64,000 bases of DNA from Botryobacter ruber (lineage in GTDB: Bacteria; Bacteroidota; Bacteroidia; Cytophagales; Hymenobacteraceae), in contig NZ_QCZK02000049.1 of assembly GCF_003347595.2 (NCBI RefSeq), forward strand, positions 62,001-126,000. The letters are read 5' to 3'. Of the stretch, positions 35,182 to 44,257 are shown piece after piece. A program made the position numbers and the translations under genes. Within the stretch, counting starts at the first letter, position 1. Each line of letters starts with the position of its first letter. Below the pieces are notes generated by a model that saw nothing but the letters and a program-made list of their open reading frames with translations, was not told the origin of the DNA and did not search any database.

Positions 35182-36198
35182 ATGAGCAACAATAACACTG
35201 ACCGCAAAGGAGTGGTAGTCATAACAGGTGCTTCGGCAGGCCTGGGCAGGGCGATTGCCCGCACGTTTGCCCGCAACGGGTACGATGTTTCGCTGTTGGC
35301 CCGGGGGCTGGACGGTCTGAAAGGCGCGCAGAAAGAAATTGAAGCCATGGGCCGGAAGGCGGTATATTTCCAGGTTGATGTAGCGGACGCAAAGGCTGTG
35401 GAGGATGCTGCAGCAAAAACCGAAGAGCAGCTGGGGCCCATTGATGTGTGGGTTAACAATGCCATGAACAGTGTGTTCAGCCCCATCAAGGAAATGGAGC
35501 CCGACGACTACAAACGCGTAACGGAAGTAACTTACCTCGGGCAGGTTTACGGAACGCTGTCGGCCCTCAAGCGCATGCTCCCACGCGACAAAGGTTCGAT
35601 TGTGCTGGTGGGGTCTGCCCTCGCCTATCGCGGCATTCCGCTGCAGTCGGCTTACTGCGCCTCGAAGCATGCCACCGAAGGCTTTTTCGACTCGCTGCGC
35701 ACCGAGCTCATGCACGATAAAAGCAATGTGCGGGCATCCATGGTGCAGCTGCCGGCCATGAACACCACCCAGTTCGGATTTGTGAAAAGCAGGCTGCCCA
35801 ACAAACCCCGCCCCATGGGCACCATCTACCAGCCCGAGATTGCGGCAGAAGTGATTTTGTATGCCGCCGAGCATGACCGCGATGAAATAGATGTAGGGTG
35901 GTCTACCATGAAGGCGGTGATCGGGAATAAAATAGCACCATGGTATGCCGACTACGTGCTGGCAAAAACAGGTTACGACGGACAGCAAACCGACGAACCG
36001 GAAGATCCGAACCGGAAAAACAACCTCTATGAACCAATCCCCGGCGACCACGGCGCCCACGGCACGTTCGACGAGCAGGCAATCGACTTCAGTCCGCAGG
36101 TCTGGATGAACCTGCACCGCAAGGAGCTGCTGTCTACGGCCCTCGCTTTTACGGGTGTCATGTTGTTAGGCAGCTGGCTGAAAAAATACATCGATTAG
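35182..36198 (+). CDS. SDR-family oxidoreductase with C-terminal membrane anchor
   Basis: 338 residues. Rossmann fold with VVITGASAGLGRAIA (TGxxxGxG), NNAMNSVF for the NAG position, and the catalytic Ser-Tyr-Lys in VLVGSALAYRG and SAYCASKHATEG. The C-terminal extension of about 100 residues ends in a hydrophobic helix (LSTALAFTGVMLLGSWL), so the enzyme is probably membrane-attached. It is followed by VKOR-like and SPW membrane protein genes on the same strand, a grouping also seen in other bacteria. The substrate is unknown. Confidence 0.88.
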   Translation: MSNNNTDRKGVVVITGASAGLGRAIARTFARNGYDVSLLARGLDGLKGAQKEIEAMGRKAVYFQVDVADAKAVEDAAAKTEEQLGPIDVWVNNAMNSVFSPIKEMEPDDYKRVTEVTYLGQVYGTLSALKRMLPRDKGSIVLVGSALAYRGIPLQSAYCASKHATEGFFDSLRTELMHDKSNVRASMVQLPAMNTTQFGFVKSRLPNKPRPMGTIYQPEIAAEVILYAAEHDRDEIDVGWSTMKAVIGNKIAPWYADYVLAKTGYDGQQTDEPEDPNRKNNLYEPIPGDHGAHGTFDEQAIDFSPQVWMNLHRKELLSTALAFTGVMLLGSWLKKYID

Positions 36199-36200
36199 AG

Positions 36201-36232
36201 CTTCTGCACCCGTCACCACAGCCTCACCTGCA
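36201..36232 (+). repeat. 30-bp C-rich dispersed repeat, copy h (diverged)
   Basis: Core GTCACCACAGCCTCACCT begins a few bases after the SDR stop codon. It matches the consensus in CACCACAGCC but differs at the ends. Confidence 0.5.
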
Positions 36233-36315
36233 CAAGCAGCCTGGAAGGCAGGTGACCGGTACTGGCTCAACAAATAAATTGAACAGGACAGGCTGAGAAC
36301 TTAAATGATTGTACC

Positions 36316-36882
36316 ATGACGAAAGAACAGGAACAAGGTATTCCGCCCGGCTGGACCTACAACCCGGCCACCTGGGGACAACGATTGCCTATTGTAGGGT
36401 TAGCCATTGTTGGCATGATAGCCGCCGGATACCTGGGTTTATTTCAGTTAAAACTTGTACCGGAAGTGTGGGAACCGTTTTTTGGCAACGGCAGCCGGAA
36501 AATCCTGACCTCCTCTACCTCCAAAATTTTACCCATACCTGATGCCGTGCTTGGCGCCATCGGCTACCTGACCGATGCCGTAGCCGGAGCCGTGGGAGGT
36601 ACAAAACGCTGGCGCACCATGCCCTGGATCGTGGTAATTTTCGGGCTGCTGGTGGGTCCGCTGGGTATGATCAGCATTCTGCTGGTGGTGTTACAGCCGG
36701 TGTTGTACGACGCCTGGTGCACCATCTGCCTCTTTACCGCGTTTATTTCGGTTATCATGATAGGACCCGCCATGGACGAAATGCTGGCCAGCATGCAATT
36801 CCTGAAGCGTGCCAAAGATGCCAAGGTGTCGCTGTGGAAAGCGTTCTGGGGATATAAAGAAGTTTTGGACAGAGTTAACTGA
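36316..36882 (+). CDS. Vitamin K epoxide reductase-like membrane protein
   Basis: 188 residues with about four membrane spans. The VKOR active-site pair Cys135-Cys138 lies in DAWCTICLF. The preceding LVPEVWEPFFGNGSRKIL loop is characteristic of the VKOR-like subgroup found beside SPW-repeat genes. The loop cysteines that relay electrons in classical VKOR/DsbB partners are absent; these two are the only cysteines. It may be a quinone-linked thiol oxidoreductase with a separate partner, or have lost the relay. It lies 2 bp ahead of the SPW gene. Confidence 0.82.
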   Translation: MTKEQEQGIPPGWTYNPATWGQRLPIVGLAIVGMIAAGYLGLFQLKLVPEVWEPFFGNGSRKILTSSTSKILPIPDAVLGAIGYLTDAVAGAVGGTKRWRTMPWIVVIFGLLVGPLGMISILLVVLQPVLYDAWCTICLFTAFISVIMIGPAMDEMLASMQFLKRAKDAKVSLWKAFWGYKEVLDRVN

Positions 36883-36884
36883 CT

Positions 36885-37268
36885 ATGTGGGCACAAATAA
36901 TTAACGCACTGCTGGGCCTCTGGCTTATGGCAGCTCCTGCCGTACTGGGAGCCGATAAAATGATAGCCAACAACGATCATATTGTTGGCCCGCTCATTGC
37001 TTCTTTTGCCATCATCTCGTGGTGGGAAGCTACGCGGGTAGTGCGCCTCTACAACGTGCCGCTGGGCCTGTGGCTGCTGGTGGCGCCCTGGATACTTGGC
37101 TACGATAACACGACTGCTATCGTAAACGACATGCTGGTGGGGGTACTTGTGATCGGCCTGTCGTTTGTAAAAGGAAAAGTAGAAGGGAAATTTGGCGGAG
37201 GCTGGTCTGCCATCTGGAAAGAAGAGACACCACACGCGCAGGAAGCACGCCGTCAGCCACGGATATAG
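36885..37268 (+). CDS. SPW-repeat membrane protein
   Basis: 127 residues with two related halves: INALLGLWLMAAPAVLG and YNVPLGLWLLVAPWILGY, each the start of an SPW repeat with paired helices (the motif here reads AP rather than SPW). Small integral membrane protein of unknown function. It is the third gene of the SDR-VKOR-SPW set and is followed by a strong terminator. Confidence 0.82.
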   Translation: MWAQIINALLGLWLMAAPAVLGADKMIANNDHIVGPLIASFAIISWWEATRVVRLYNVPLGLWLLVAPWILGYDNTTAIVNDMLVGVLVIGLSFVKGKVEGKFGGGWSAIWKEETPHAQEARRQPRI

Positions 37269-37290
37269 CTATTTCCCCGTAAAAATTATA

Positions 37291-37338
37291 AATGCCAATG
37301 CAGAAAACAATTGTAGCTCTGCATTGGCATTTTTTTTT
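37291..37338 (+). terminator. Intrinsic terminator of the SDR-VKOR-SPW operon
   Basis: A 14-bp perfect stem (AATGCCAATGCAGA at 37291-37304 with TCTGCATTGGCATT at 37318-37331) runs into a T-tract. It begins 22 bases after the SPW stop. Confidence 0.92.
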
Positions 37339-37384
37339 AACTAACGTAAGGCAGTATTTTTCTCTCCGGTAAATTTTCTAACGC

Positions 37385-37681
37385 TCAGGACTTCTGTACA
37401 GCCTGCAGCCCTTTTTGTAAATCTTCCAGGTTCATAACTGGAATGAGTTCTACTTTGGCATTAAATTTTGTAAAGAATGGTTCACAGATAGACGGAATTT
37501 CAGAAGCATCTTTCATATCAAAAACCATCAGGAAAGCTCTGTTTCCGTCGTGTGCATAGAAATAAATAGCTTCCGGTTTAAATTTTTCGGTAACAGTGTT
37601 GAGGATTTCGGGAAGTGAGCCTTCTGAAATAGCTTTATTTCCTGCTGTAACTTCCATCGTAACTTTTAACATAGTGCGCAT
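37385..37681 (-). CDS. Small conserved protein, probable dimeric alpha/beta-barrel (DUF3303-like)
   Basis: 98 residues, or 95 if it starts at the ATG at 37672. Segments AIYFYAHDGNRAFLMVFDM and PSICEPFFTKFNAKVELIPV are shared by a small bacterial family of unknown role, with the length and strand pattern of a ferredoxin-like dimer. No catalytic motif is visible. It stands alone on the minus strand. Confidence 0.7.
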   Translation of the reverse strand: MRTMLKVTMEVTAGNKAISEGSLPEILNTVTEKFKPEAIYFYAHDGNRAFLMVFDMKDASEIPSICEPFFTKFNAKVELIPVMNLEDLQKGLQAVQKS

Positions 37682-37913
37682 AACAATAAACTTTAAGTTG
37701 AAAAAACTACTCCATTTCCGCTTATAGGCAGCAAAAAGCTAAAAGAAGCTATCCGGTCCATCAACACTGTGCTAAAAACATACTTTAATACTTTACCAGA
37801 ACCTGTTTTGCTGTATTAGTTATACGCATTGCCTTTACTTAAAGACGAAAAATATTTCTTAGTAAATTACCATTGTGATTTACCCTAAAGCGAGCAATGC
37901 AGCTGCATACAAC

Positions 37914-38858
37914 TTACTCCACATTCACCACTATTTTCCCTCTTGTTTTGTGTGTCTCGATCTGCCGGTGGGCTTCCGGCATTTCATCAAAAGCAAAAGT
38001 ATGCGAAATGTGTACTTTCAGCCGCCCGTCACGCAGCAGGTCCGTGAGTTGCTCCAGGTCCTTGCCGCTGGAATGTACCAGGTAATTTAACGTTGTGATT
38101 TTGCGCTCTTTTGCCTGTGCCTCCACAGCTTCTTTAGCACCTCCCACAATCGAGATGAGCCTGCCACCCGGTTTCAACGTTTTCAACGACTTCAGGCAGT
38201 TCTCCTCTCCCAGTGAGTCCAGCACCACATCTACATTGCGCACAACCTCCTCTACCTGCTCATTTTTATAATCTATCACCTCATCTGCTCCCAGTTCACG
38301 CAAAAAAGCATAGTTATTACCCGAAGCAGTACCAATTACGTAGCAGCCAAACGCTTTGGCAATTTGCACGGCAAAATGTCCCACGCCTCCTGCCGCCGCA
38401 TGAATCAGCACCCGCTGGTCGGGCAGTATTTGTGCCTGGTGCACGAGTACCTGCCAGGCCGTTAAGGCTGCCAACGATGCTGCTGCTGCCTCCTGTAGCG
38501 AAATTTCCATGGGTTTGTGCGCCAGGTGTGCAGCAGGGGCCACTACGTACTCGGCATAGGCTTTTCCGTGCCCCGGGAAATTAACCATGCCAAACACCTC
38601 GTCGCCAACTTCAAAATTGGGCACCTCATCTCCTACGGCCATCACCTCGCCCGCTATATCCCAGCCCAGGATAACCGGAGCATCTTCCTTCAGCGAGTTG
38701 TAAAGCGCTTTCCCTGCGCGGGTTTTCGCATCAACCGGATTTACACTCACGGCTTTAACTCTGACCAATATTTCATGCTGCTTCGGGATAGGGGTTTCCA
38801 GTTCTTCTATCATAAAATTTTCAGGTCCGCCTGGCGCACGTAATACTATTGCCTTCAT
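37914..38858 (-). CDS. NADP-dependent zinc-free alcohol dehydrogenase / quinone oxidoreductase
   Basis: 314 residues of the MDR superfamily. GroES-like N-terminal domain (PVILGWDIAGEVMAVGDEVP), then a cofactor site AAAGGVGHFAVQIAKAFG and GADEVIDYKNEQ. The structural-zinc cysteines of alcohol dehydrogenases are missing, which places it with quinone oxidoreductases. It probably reduces reactive carbonyls or quinones; the substrate is unknown. Single gene. Confidence 0.9.
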   Translation of the reverse strand: MKAIVLRAPGGPENFMIEELETPIPKQHEILVRVKAVSVNPVDAKTRAGKALYNSLKEDAPVILGWDIAGEVMAVGDEVPNFEVGDEVFGMVNFPGHGKAYAEYVVAPAAHLAHKPMEISLQEAAAASLAALTAWQVLVHQAQILPDQRVLIHAAAGGVGHFAVQIAKAFGCYVIGTASGNNYAFLRELGADEVIDYKNEQVEEVVRNVDVVLDSLGEENCLKSLKTLKPGGRLISIVGGAKEAVEAQAKERKITTLNYLVHSSGKDLEQLTDLLRDGRLKVHISHTFAFDEMPEAHRQIETHKTRGKIVVNVE

Positions 38859-39101
38859 GTGTTTTTTTGTGTTGTTTCAGAAAAAATAGTCTGCTATCTA
38901 AAACTAAAATGCGGGCAAAAGGTTATAAAAAAGCATCCAGAGCGTGATTTCAACATCAAAATGGCTCGTAACGCTCCAGCACAGTCATCACACGTAAGCA
39001 GTACAACCCCAGGACCATACTACTTTATCCTCATTCCTGATCCTGCGTTAAAGGAAACATTGACTTTAGGTAAAATCATCTTTAAGACCAGCTTAACATA
39101 A

Positions 39102-39656
39102 ATGAACATGGAAGATAAAACACAACAGGAAAAGAAACAGGAACTGGCCACTTTTGCAGGGGGCTGTTTCTGGTGCATGGTAAAGCCCTTTGATAAATGG
39201 CCCGGCGTGCAGAAAGTGGTATCGGGTTACACCGGTGGCGACCTGCCCAACCCCACCTACGAACAGGTATGCTCCGACACGACCGGCCACCTGGAGGCGG
39301 TACAGATCACCTTCGACCCTTCTGTCATTTCGTATAAAGAGTTGCTGGAAGTATACTGGCAACAGGTAGACCCCACCGATCCGGGTGGCCAGTTTGCCGA
39401 CCGCGGGCACTCCTACGAAACCGCTATTTTCTACCACACCCCGGAGCAAAAAGAGCAGGCAGAAAAGTCGAAGCAGGAACTGGAGCAAAGCCGTCGCTTT
39501 AGCAGCCCCATCGTCACCCCCATTCTGCCGGCCAAGCCATTTTATCCCGCAGAAACGTATCACCAGGACTATTACAAAAAGAATCCGCAGCACTACGAAC
39601 GCTACAGCATCGGGTCCGGCAGGCGCGGTTTTATCGAAAGGCACTGGAACAGGTAA
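39102..39656 (+). CDS. msrA: Peptide-methionine (S)-S-oxide reductase
   Basis: 184 residues. Active-site GGCFWCM (Cys22 catalytic, Cys25), then VVSGYTGGDLPNPTYEQVCS, DPTDPGGQFADRG and the C-terminal YYKKNPQHYERY. It repairs methionine S-sulfoxide in proteins, using thioredoxin. The start at 39102 or 39108 cannot be separated. No fused MsrB. Cytosolic, single gene. Confidence 0.95.
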   Translation: MNMEDKTQQEKKQELATFAGGCFWCMVKPFDKWPGVQKVVSGYTGGDLPNPTYEQVCSDTTGHLEAVQITFDPSVISYKELLEVYWQQVDPTDPGGQFADRGHSYETAIFYHTPEQKEQAEKSKQELEQSRRFSSPIVTPILPAKPFYPAETYHQDYYKKNPQHYERYSIGSGRRGFIERHWNR

Positions 39657-39680
39657 GCTGTTACGTTGCTTTTTGATACT

Positions 39681-39710
39681 GAAGCTGTTACCATAGCCAC
39701 TGCTCTTTAC
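39681..39710 (+). repeat. 30-bp C-rich dispersed repeat, copy i (diverged)
   Basis: Core GTTACCATAGCCACTGCT, 25 bases after the msrA stop. Confidence 0.6.
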
Positions 39711-39823
39711 CGGAAGCACCAACAGGGCAAAACAGGTAAATGAAACGGGGCCGGATCTGAAATTGGGGATTTCTTTTGCCTATTAATCTCTATATTTACA
39801 GCCGACACTAACCAAACCGTAAC

Positions 39824-40258
39824 ATGTATACAGGAATACAGCATTTTCACTCTTACCTGACTTACCTGGTGCTTTTAGGGGTGCTCATCAGCTTTGGTGC
39901 CGCCCTGGCCGGCTTAGCCGGTTCCAAACCCTTTACCGAGAAGGATCGAAAGATGGGCCTGTTCGGGCTTATCCCGGCTCACCTGCAGGGCGTACTGGGC
40001 ATTATTTTGTACTTCGTATCGCCGCTCGGACTTTCAAATGCATCAGGTGCAGCCATGAAAGATTCCATCTCCAGGCTCTATATGCTGGAGCACCCGCTTA
40101 CCATGATCATTGCCCTCGTGCTGATTACGATAGGCTATTCCCGCTCCAAGCGCCTGGCTACTGACAGCAAACGCTATAAGAGCATTGCCATTTTCTATGG
40201 CATCGCACTGGTGCTCATCCTGATCCGTATTCCGTGGCATGCCTGGCCTGGAAACTGA
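39824..40258 (+). CDS. Four-helix membrane protein of unknown function
   Basis: 144 residues with four predicted spans (about 12-32, 46-66, 84-104, 118-136). Histidines at the helix edges (GIQHFHSYLTY, PAHLQG, EHPLTM, WHAWPG) resemble small Bacteroidota proteins that databases sometimes label cytochrome b-like; haem binding is a possibility only. A terminator follows at 40283. Confidence 0.75.
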   Translation: MYTGIQHFHSYLTYLVLLGVLISFGAALAGLAGSKPFTEKDRKMGLFGLIPAHLQGVLGIILYFVSPLGLSNASGAAMKDSISRLYMLEHPLTMIIALVLITIGYSRSKRLATDSKRYKSIAIFYGIALVLILIRIPWHAWPGN

Positions 40259-40282
40259 TTGCCTGGTCAAGTAACCTTAACG

Positions 40283-40324
40283 AAAACCTGCTGTCCCTGC
40301 GCTTTGCCTGGTACAGCAGGTTTT
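40283..40324 (+). terminator. Intrinsic terminator after the 39824 gene
   Basis: A 12-bp perfect stem AAAACCTGCTGT / ACAGCAGGTTTT followed by CTGCTTTTG, 24 bases past the stop codon. Confidence 0.75.
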
Positions 40325-40402
40325 CTGCTTTTGTGGCACCTCTTCAACTTTTACAACCAGCATTTATCCATTTCCATTAATAGTAAGGCTGCTACTTTAT
40401 TT

Positions 40403-40565
40403 AGAGCATGTTTAAACTTTGCCTTTCGTGCTGCAAATTGCCCATAAAGGAACCTGACTTCACATTTTTTTCGCCCCATAGCGCTGCTATGACGCTCAAA
40501 AACTGTTTTGTCAGAACCCTTTCTGAACAATTTTCGCTTACAAAAGCAAAATTTAAACATACTCT
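40403..40565. mobile_element. MITE C: 163 bp, 20-bp terminal repeats, 5-bp target duplication
   Basis: Ends 40403-40422 (AGAGCATGTTTAAACTTTGC) and 40546-40565 are inverted repeats with 2 mismatches in 20. TATTT flanks both sides (40398-40402, 40566-40570). There is no ORF; a small palindrome CATAGCGCTGCTATG lies in the centre. It is unrelated in sequence to MITEs A and B. The parent transposase is not in the window. Confidence 0.82.
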
Positions 40566-40698
40566 TATTTTGGTAGCCTAAGGCAAACTTTTCAAGTTAA
40601 ATAAAAGTAAGTGCTGTGTAGTTAGCGTTCTATTTCAACTGCAGCTTGCGGAAATATATAGGGTATGCCTGCGAGCGTTACCTGTTAAACCAAAGTTT

Positions 40699-41577
40699 AT
40701 GCCTGCTCCTGTTTCGGTAGAAGATGTAATTGAACAGCACAAAGCTTCCGGTAAGTTTATTGACATAAACGGAATAAACACGTTTGTCCTGGACCAGGGC
40801 GAAGGAGAGGCTGTTTTCTGCCTGCATGGGGTGCCAACTTCCTCTTTCCTGTACCGCAAAGTCCTGAAAGAACTCGCAGCCCGTGGCATGCGTGGTATTT
40901 GCATCGATCTGCCCGGCCTGGGCTTTTCCGACCGGCCGGAAGATTTTGATTATACCTTCCACAACTTCGCCCGCTTCTGTGCACATGCCGCCGAAGCGCT
41001 CGGGCTGCAGCGCTACCACCTGCTCGTGCACGACATCGGCGGCCCCATCGGGTTTGCCCTGGCCGCAGAAAACAAAGAGAAAGTCCTGTCGCTCACCATC
41101 CTGAATACCTGGATTGAGGTAGACAAATTCAAAAAGCCCCTGCCCATGCGTCCGTTCGAAGTGCCGGTGTTAGGAGAGGCAGAACTTGCGGCCATGACGC
41201 ATCCCACCTGGCACCTGCTCTTCTCTACCCTGGGCGTAAAGAACGCCGGTGCCATTCCCAAAGAGGAAATTTACGCCTACGTAGACCTGCTCAAACACGA
41301 AGACGGCGGAAAAGCTTTCCTCAAGATCATGCGAAACTTTGAGAAATCGGAAGAATTTAAAAAACTTTGCTTACAGGCGGTTCAGCAGGTACCGTACCCG
41401 GTGCAGGCCATCTGGGGTGCCGATGATCCGGGCCTGACTTATGAGCGTTATGGCAAAGAGATCAAACGTGCCGCTAACCTGCCTAAAGTGCATCAGCTGG
41501 AGGCAAAGCATCTGCTGCAGGAAGAGAAAGCCGAAGAGATTGCCCAACTGGTGGTGGAGCAGGCACGCAGGCACTAA
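40699..41577 (+). CDS. Alpha/beta hydrolase, haloalkane dehalogenase-like
   Basis: 292 residues. Oxyanion loop HGVPTSSFL (43-51). The nucleophile elbow HDIGGPIGFA has Asp112 where most hydrolases have Ser, as in haloalkane dehalogenases and epoxide hydrolases. The C-terminal base is probably the His in AKHLLQEEKAEEI. The Trp that dehalogenases carry right after the nucleophile is Ile here, so halide binding is doubtful and an epoxide or other ester-forming substrate is possible. Cytosolic. Confidence 0.85.
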   Translation: MPAPVSVEDVIEQHKASGKFIDINGINTFVLDQGEGEAVFCLHGVPTSSFLYRKVLKELAARGMRGICIDLPGLGFSDRPEDFDYTFHNFARFCAHAAEALGLQRYHLLVHDIGGPIGFALAAENKEKVLSLTILNTWIEVDKFKKPLPMRPFEVPVLGEAELAAMTHPTWHLLFSTLGVKNAGAIPKEEIYAYVDLLKHEDGGKAFLKIMRNFEKSEEFKKLCLQAVQQVPYPVQAIWGADDPGLTYERYGKEIKRAANLPKVHQLEAKHLLQEEKAEEIAQLVVEQARRH

Positions 41578-41613
41578 GACCTCCGATACAGGGCTGATAT
41601 TATTGTAAAAAGT

Positions 41614-41646
41614 TGTCTGCAGCTGCTACCATTGCCTCTGCTCCTG
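41614..41646 (+). repeat. 30-bp C-rich dispersed repeat, copy j
   Basis: Core GCTACCATTGCCTCTGCT, 37 bases after the hydrolase stop. Confidence 0.6.
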
Positions 41647-41659
41647 AAAAAGAAAAAAA

Positions 41660-41792
41660 CTGCTTCAAGTTTTCAACTTGGAGCTATCATTCCAGCAAGT
41701 TTTCAACTTGCGGGGGTATGAGAACTGATAATTCCAGCCACGAAAGCTGAAAGCTTTCATGATAGAAGCTCCAAGTTGAAAACTTGAAGCAG
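41660..41792. repeat. 133-bp inverted repeat built from CAAGTTTTCAACTTG words
   Basis: Outer arms 41660-41685 and 41767-41792 are perfect 26-base reverse complements. Between them lie another copy of the palindromic word (GCAAGTTTTCAACTTGC at 41695-41711) and a GAAAGCTGAAAGCTTTC dyad. It fills the spacer before the GH20 gene. No ORF and no target duplication seen. Confidence 0.75.
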
Positions 41793-41899
41793 GCATATTT
41801 TTCCGTGTCTACAAGCAAAATTATCAGCACACCAGGTATAGGTATTAAACTTTTCAACGTTGAACCGTTAAACACAGCTGTACAAGTACTACCTAAAGA

Positions 41900-44152
41900 A
41901 TGAGATTCCTTTTTATGCTCCTGGTGCTGCTGGCTACAACTGCCACAGCACAGGATTTTCCTATCATCCCGCAACCTGCTCACGTGCAGCCGCAGCCGGG
42001 CAACTTTACCATCACCCCAACAACCAGACTGGTGGTAACTGACGCGGAAGACAGAAAAGCAGCCGTTTTCCTGAACAACTACCTGCAGGAGTGCTACGGC
42101 ATTAAACTGGCTATGGCAAGCCAGGCGACCAAAGACTTTGTACGCCTCAGCAGCCGCAGTACCACATCCGAAACCGAAGGATACAAGCTGCAGGTAGCAA
42201 CGCAGGGCGTAACCATTACGGGCAATTCCCCTGTCGGCACGTTTTATGGCATGCAAACCCTGCTTCAGCTGTTGCCGGTACAGCAACAAACATCCTTAAC
42301 CATTCCTGCCGTTTTGATAGAGGATGCGCCGCGCTTCCCGTACAGGGGCATGCACCTGGATGTGGCGCGGCATATCTTCCCGGTGCCGTTCCTGAAAAAG
42401 TACCTCGACTACCTGGCGCTGCACAAGATGAACTACTTCCACTGGCACCTGACCGATGACCAGGGCTGGCGCATCGAAATAAAAAAGTATCCCAACTTAA
42501 CGTCCGTAGGCGCTTACCGCGCGGGCACGATAAGAGGCCGCTACCCCGGCACCGGCAACGACAACACCCGCTATGGCGGTTACTACACACAGGCAGAGGT
42601 AAAGGAAATAGTGGCCTACGCAGCAGACCGGCACATCACCGTTATTCCCGAAATCGAAATGCCTGGGCATTCGAGCGCGGCGCTGGCGGCGTATCCGTGG
42701 CTGGGCTGTCCGGGTACAGGCCCCTATAAAGTACAGGAAACCTGGGGCATTTTCCCGGATATCTACTGTGCCGGCTCCGACTCCACCTTCACGTTTCTGC
42801 AGGATGTGCTCACGGAAGTGTTGGCTCTTTTTCCCTCGAAATACATCCACATCGGCGGCGACGAAGCCCCGAAAGCCAACTGGCGGAAGTGCCCGCGCTG
42901 CCAGAAAAGAATAAAAGAAGAAGGACTGAAAAACGAAAGCGAGCTGCAGAGCTACTTTATCCACCGCATCGAAAAGTTCCTGAACAGCAAAGGCAGAACC
43001 ATCATCGGCTGGGACGAAATACTGGAAGGCGGCCTGACACCTAATGCCGTCGTGATGAGCTGGCGCGGGGAACGGGGCGGCATTGCGGCTGCACGCCAGC
43101 AGCACCCCGTGATCATGACGCCCAGCAGCCACCTTTACTTCGACCACACCCAGCGCAAGCGCGAAGACTCCGTGACCATGGGCGGATACACGCCGCTGGA
43201 GAAAGTCTACAACTACAACCCGGTACCCAAAGTACTCTCTGCCGAAGAGGCAAAGTATATCCTGGGTGCCCAGGGCAACGTCTGGACGGAGTATATACAG
43301 CACCCGGAGAAGGTGGAGTATATGATCTTCCCGAGGATGAGCGCCCTCAGCGAAGTGCTCTGGGCAGCCCCTGCCAACAAAAACTTCGACGATTTTGAAA
43401 AAAGGCTGCTCACCCAGCTGCAGCGCTACCGGTTCTGGGATGCCGGCTACAGCACCGCCCACTTCGACCTAACGGCCGACGTCGCTCCTGCCCCCGGAAA
43501 AAACGGCTTGCGGGTAACTTTCGGCGCCAAAGCTCCAGGCAGTACGATTACCTACAGCCTGGCCGGGGAAAAGGCCACCCAACCCTACACAGCTCCCCTG
43601 CTGGTGCAGGAATCGCAGCAAGTTACAGCTTACCACCACCAACACAACAAGCTGAAAGATTCCATTACCCTGGATTTAAAACTGAACAAAGCCACCGGCA
43701 AGCCCATCACCATCAAAGGCTATATTTCGGAGTTTTATGCAGCAGACGGTCCCTTCACGCTCGTAAATGGCCTTGTCAATAAAACCGGCAACCGCACCCG
43801 CGAAGCCCTGGGCTTTAAAAGTGTTGACCCGCAGGTAACCATCGATTTAGGCACTGCACAGGAAATAAATACGGTAACGGTGCACACCCTCTTCGACAGC
43901 GACAGCTGGGCTTACCCTCCCCGCTTAGTCGAGGTACACGGTTCTGCAGATGGGAAAAGCTATAAAATGATTGGCAGTACAACTCCTGCAGGCCCGTTTA
44001 CCGGAAAAAAAGTGCCGGTAAATGTTCGTATACCGGCTGCAAAAGCCAGGTACGTAAAAGTAGTGATAAAACAGCAACCGCGTATAGCCGAAGGAAAACC
44101 CGGTGCAGGCGAAACGCCCTGGTTGTTTGTGGATGAGGTACAGGTAGAGTAA
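41900..44152 (+). CDS. Beta-N-acetylhexosaminidase, GH20
   Basis: 750 residues. Signal peptide MRFLFMLLVLLATTATAQ; GH20 N-terminal domain (about 20-145); catalytic (beta/alpha)8 barrel (about 148-495) with FHWHLTDDQGWRIEIKKYP and the Asp321-Glu322 pair in HIGGDEAPKANW. A small all-beta segment follows (about 510-590), then a discoidin-like (F5/8 type C) domain (about 620-750: IDLGTAQEINTVTVHT, PRLVEVHGSADGKSY). It removes terminal GlcNAc or GalNAc from chitin, peptidoglycan or glycoconjugates outside the cytosol. It stands alone, not in a polysaccharide-utilisation locus. Confidence 0.95.
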   Translation: MRFLFMLLVLLATTATAQDFPIIPQPAHVQPQPGNFTITPTTRLVVTDAEDRKAAVFLNNYLQECYGIKLAMASQATKDFVRLSSRSTTSETEGYKLQVATQGVTITGNSPVGTFYGMQTLLQLLPVQQQTSLTIPAVLIEDAPRFPYRGMHLDVARHIFPVPFLKKYLDYLALHKMNYFHWHLTDDQGWRIEIKKYPNLTSVGAYRAGTIRGRYPGTGNDNTRYGGYYTQAEVKEIVAYAADRHITVIPEIEMPGHSSAALAAYPWLGCPGTGPYKVQETWGIFPDIYCAGSDSTFTFLQDVLTEVLALFPSKYIHIGGDEAPKANWRKCPRCQKRIKEEGLKNESELQSYFIHRIEKFLNSKGRTIIGWDEILEGGLTPNAVVMSWRGERGGIAAARQQHPVIMTPSSHLYFDHTQRKREDSVTMGGYTPLEKVYNYNPVPKVLSAEEAKYILGAQGNVWTEYIQHPEKVEYMIFPRMSALSEVLWAAPANKNFDDFEKRLLTQLQRYRFWDAGYSTAHFDLTADVAPAPGKNGLRVTFGAKAPGSTITYSLAGEKATQPYTAPLLVQESQQVTAYHHQHNKLKDSITLDLKLNKATGKPITIKGYISEFYAADGPFTLVNGLVNKTGNRTREALGFKSVDPQVTIDLGTAQEINTVTVHTLFDSDSWAYPPRLVEVHGSADGKSYKMIGSTTPAGPFTGKKVPVNVRIPAAKARYVKVVIKQQPRIAEGKPGAGETPWLFVDEVQVE

Positions 44153-44257
44153 GTAGGAATTTAGTACAAGTTACTGCTAATGATGGAGTGGTAGGTTCGT
44201 ACGTCCTGAACTTGTAAAGGTGCAATGGGTAAAACTGAAGCGCCATGCCGAACAATG

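Noticed and set aside
40699..41577. Naming the alpha/beta hydrolase a haloalkane dehalogenase
   Set aside because: The halide-binding Trp next to the nucleophile is Ile; the general call is safer.
42497..43462. 321-codon minus-strand frame
   Set aside because: Antisense to the GH20 catalytic domain with HIGGDE motif.
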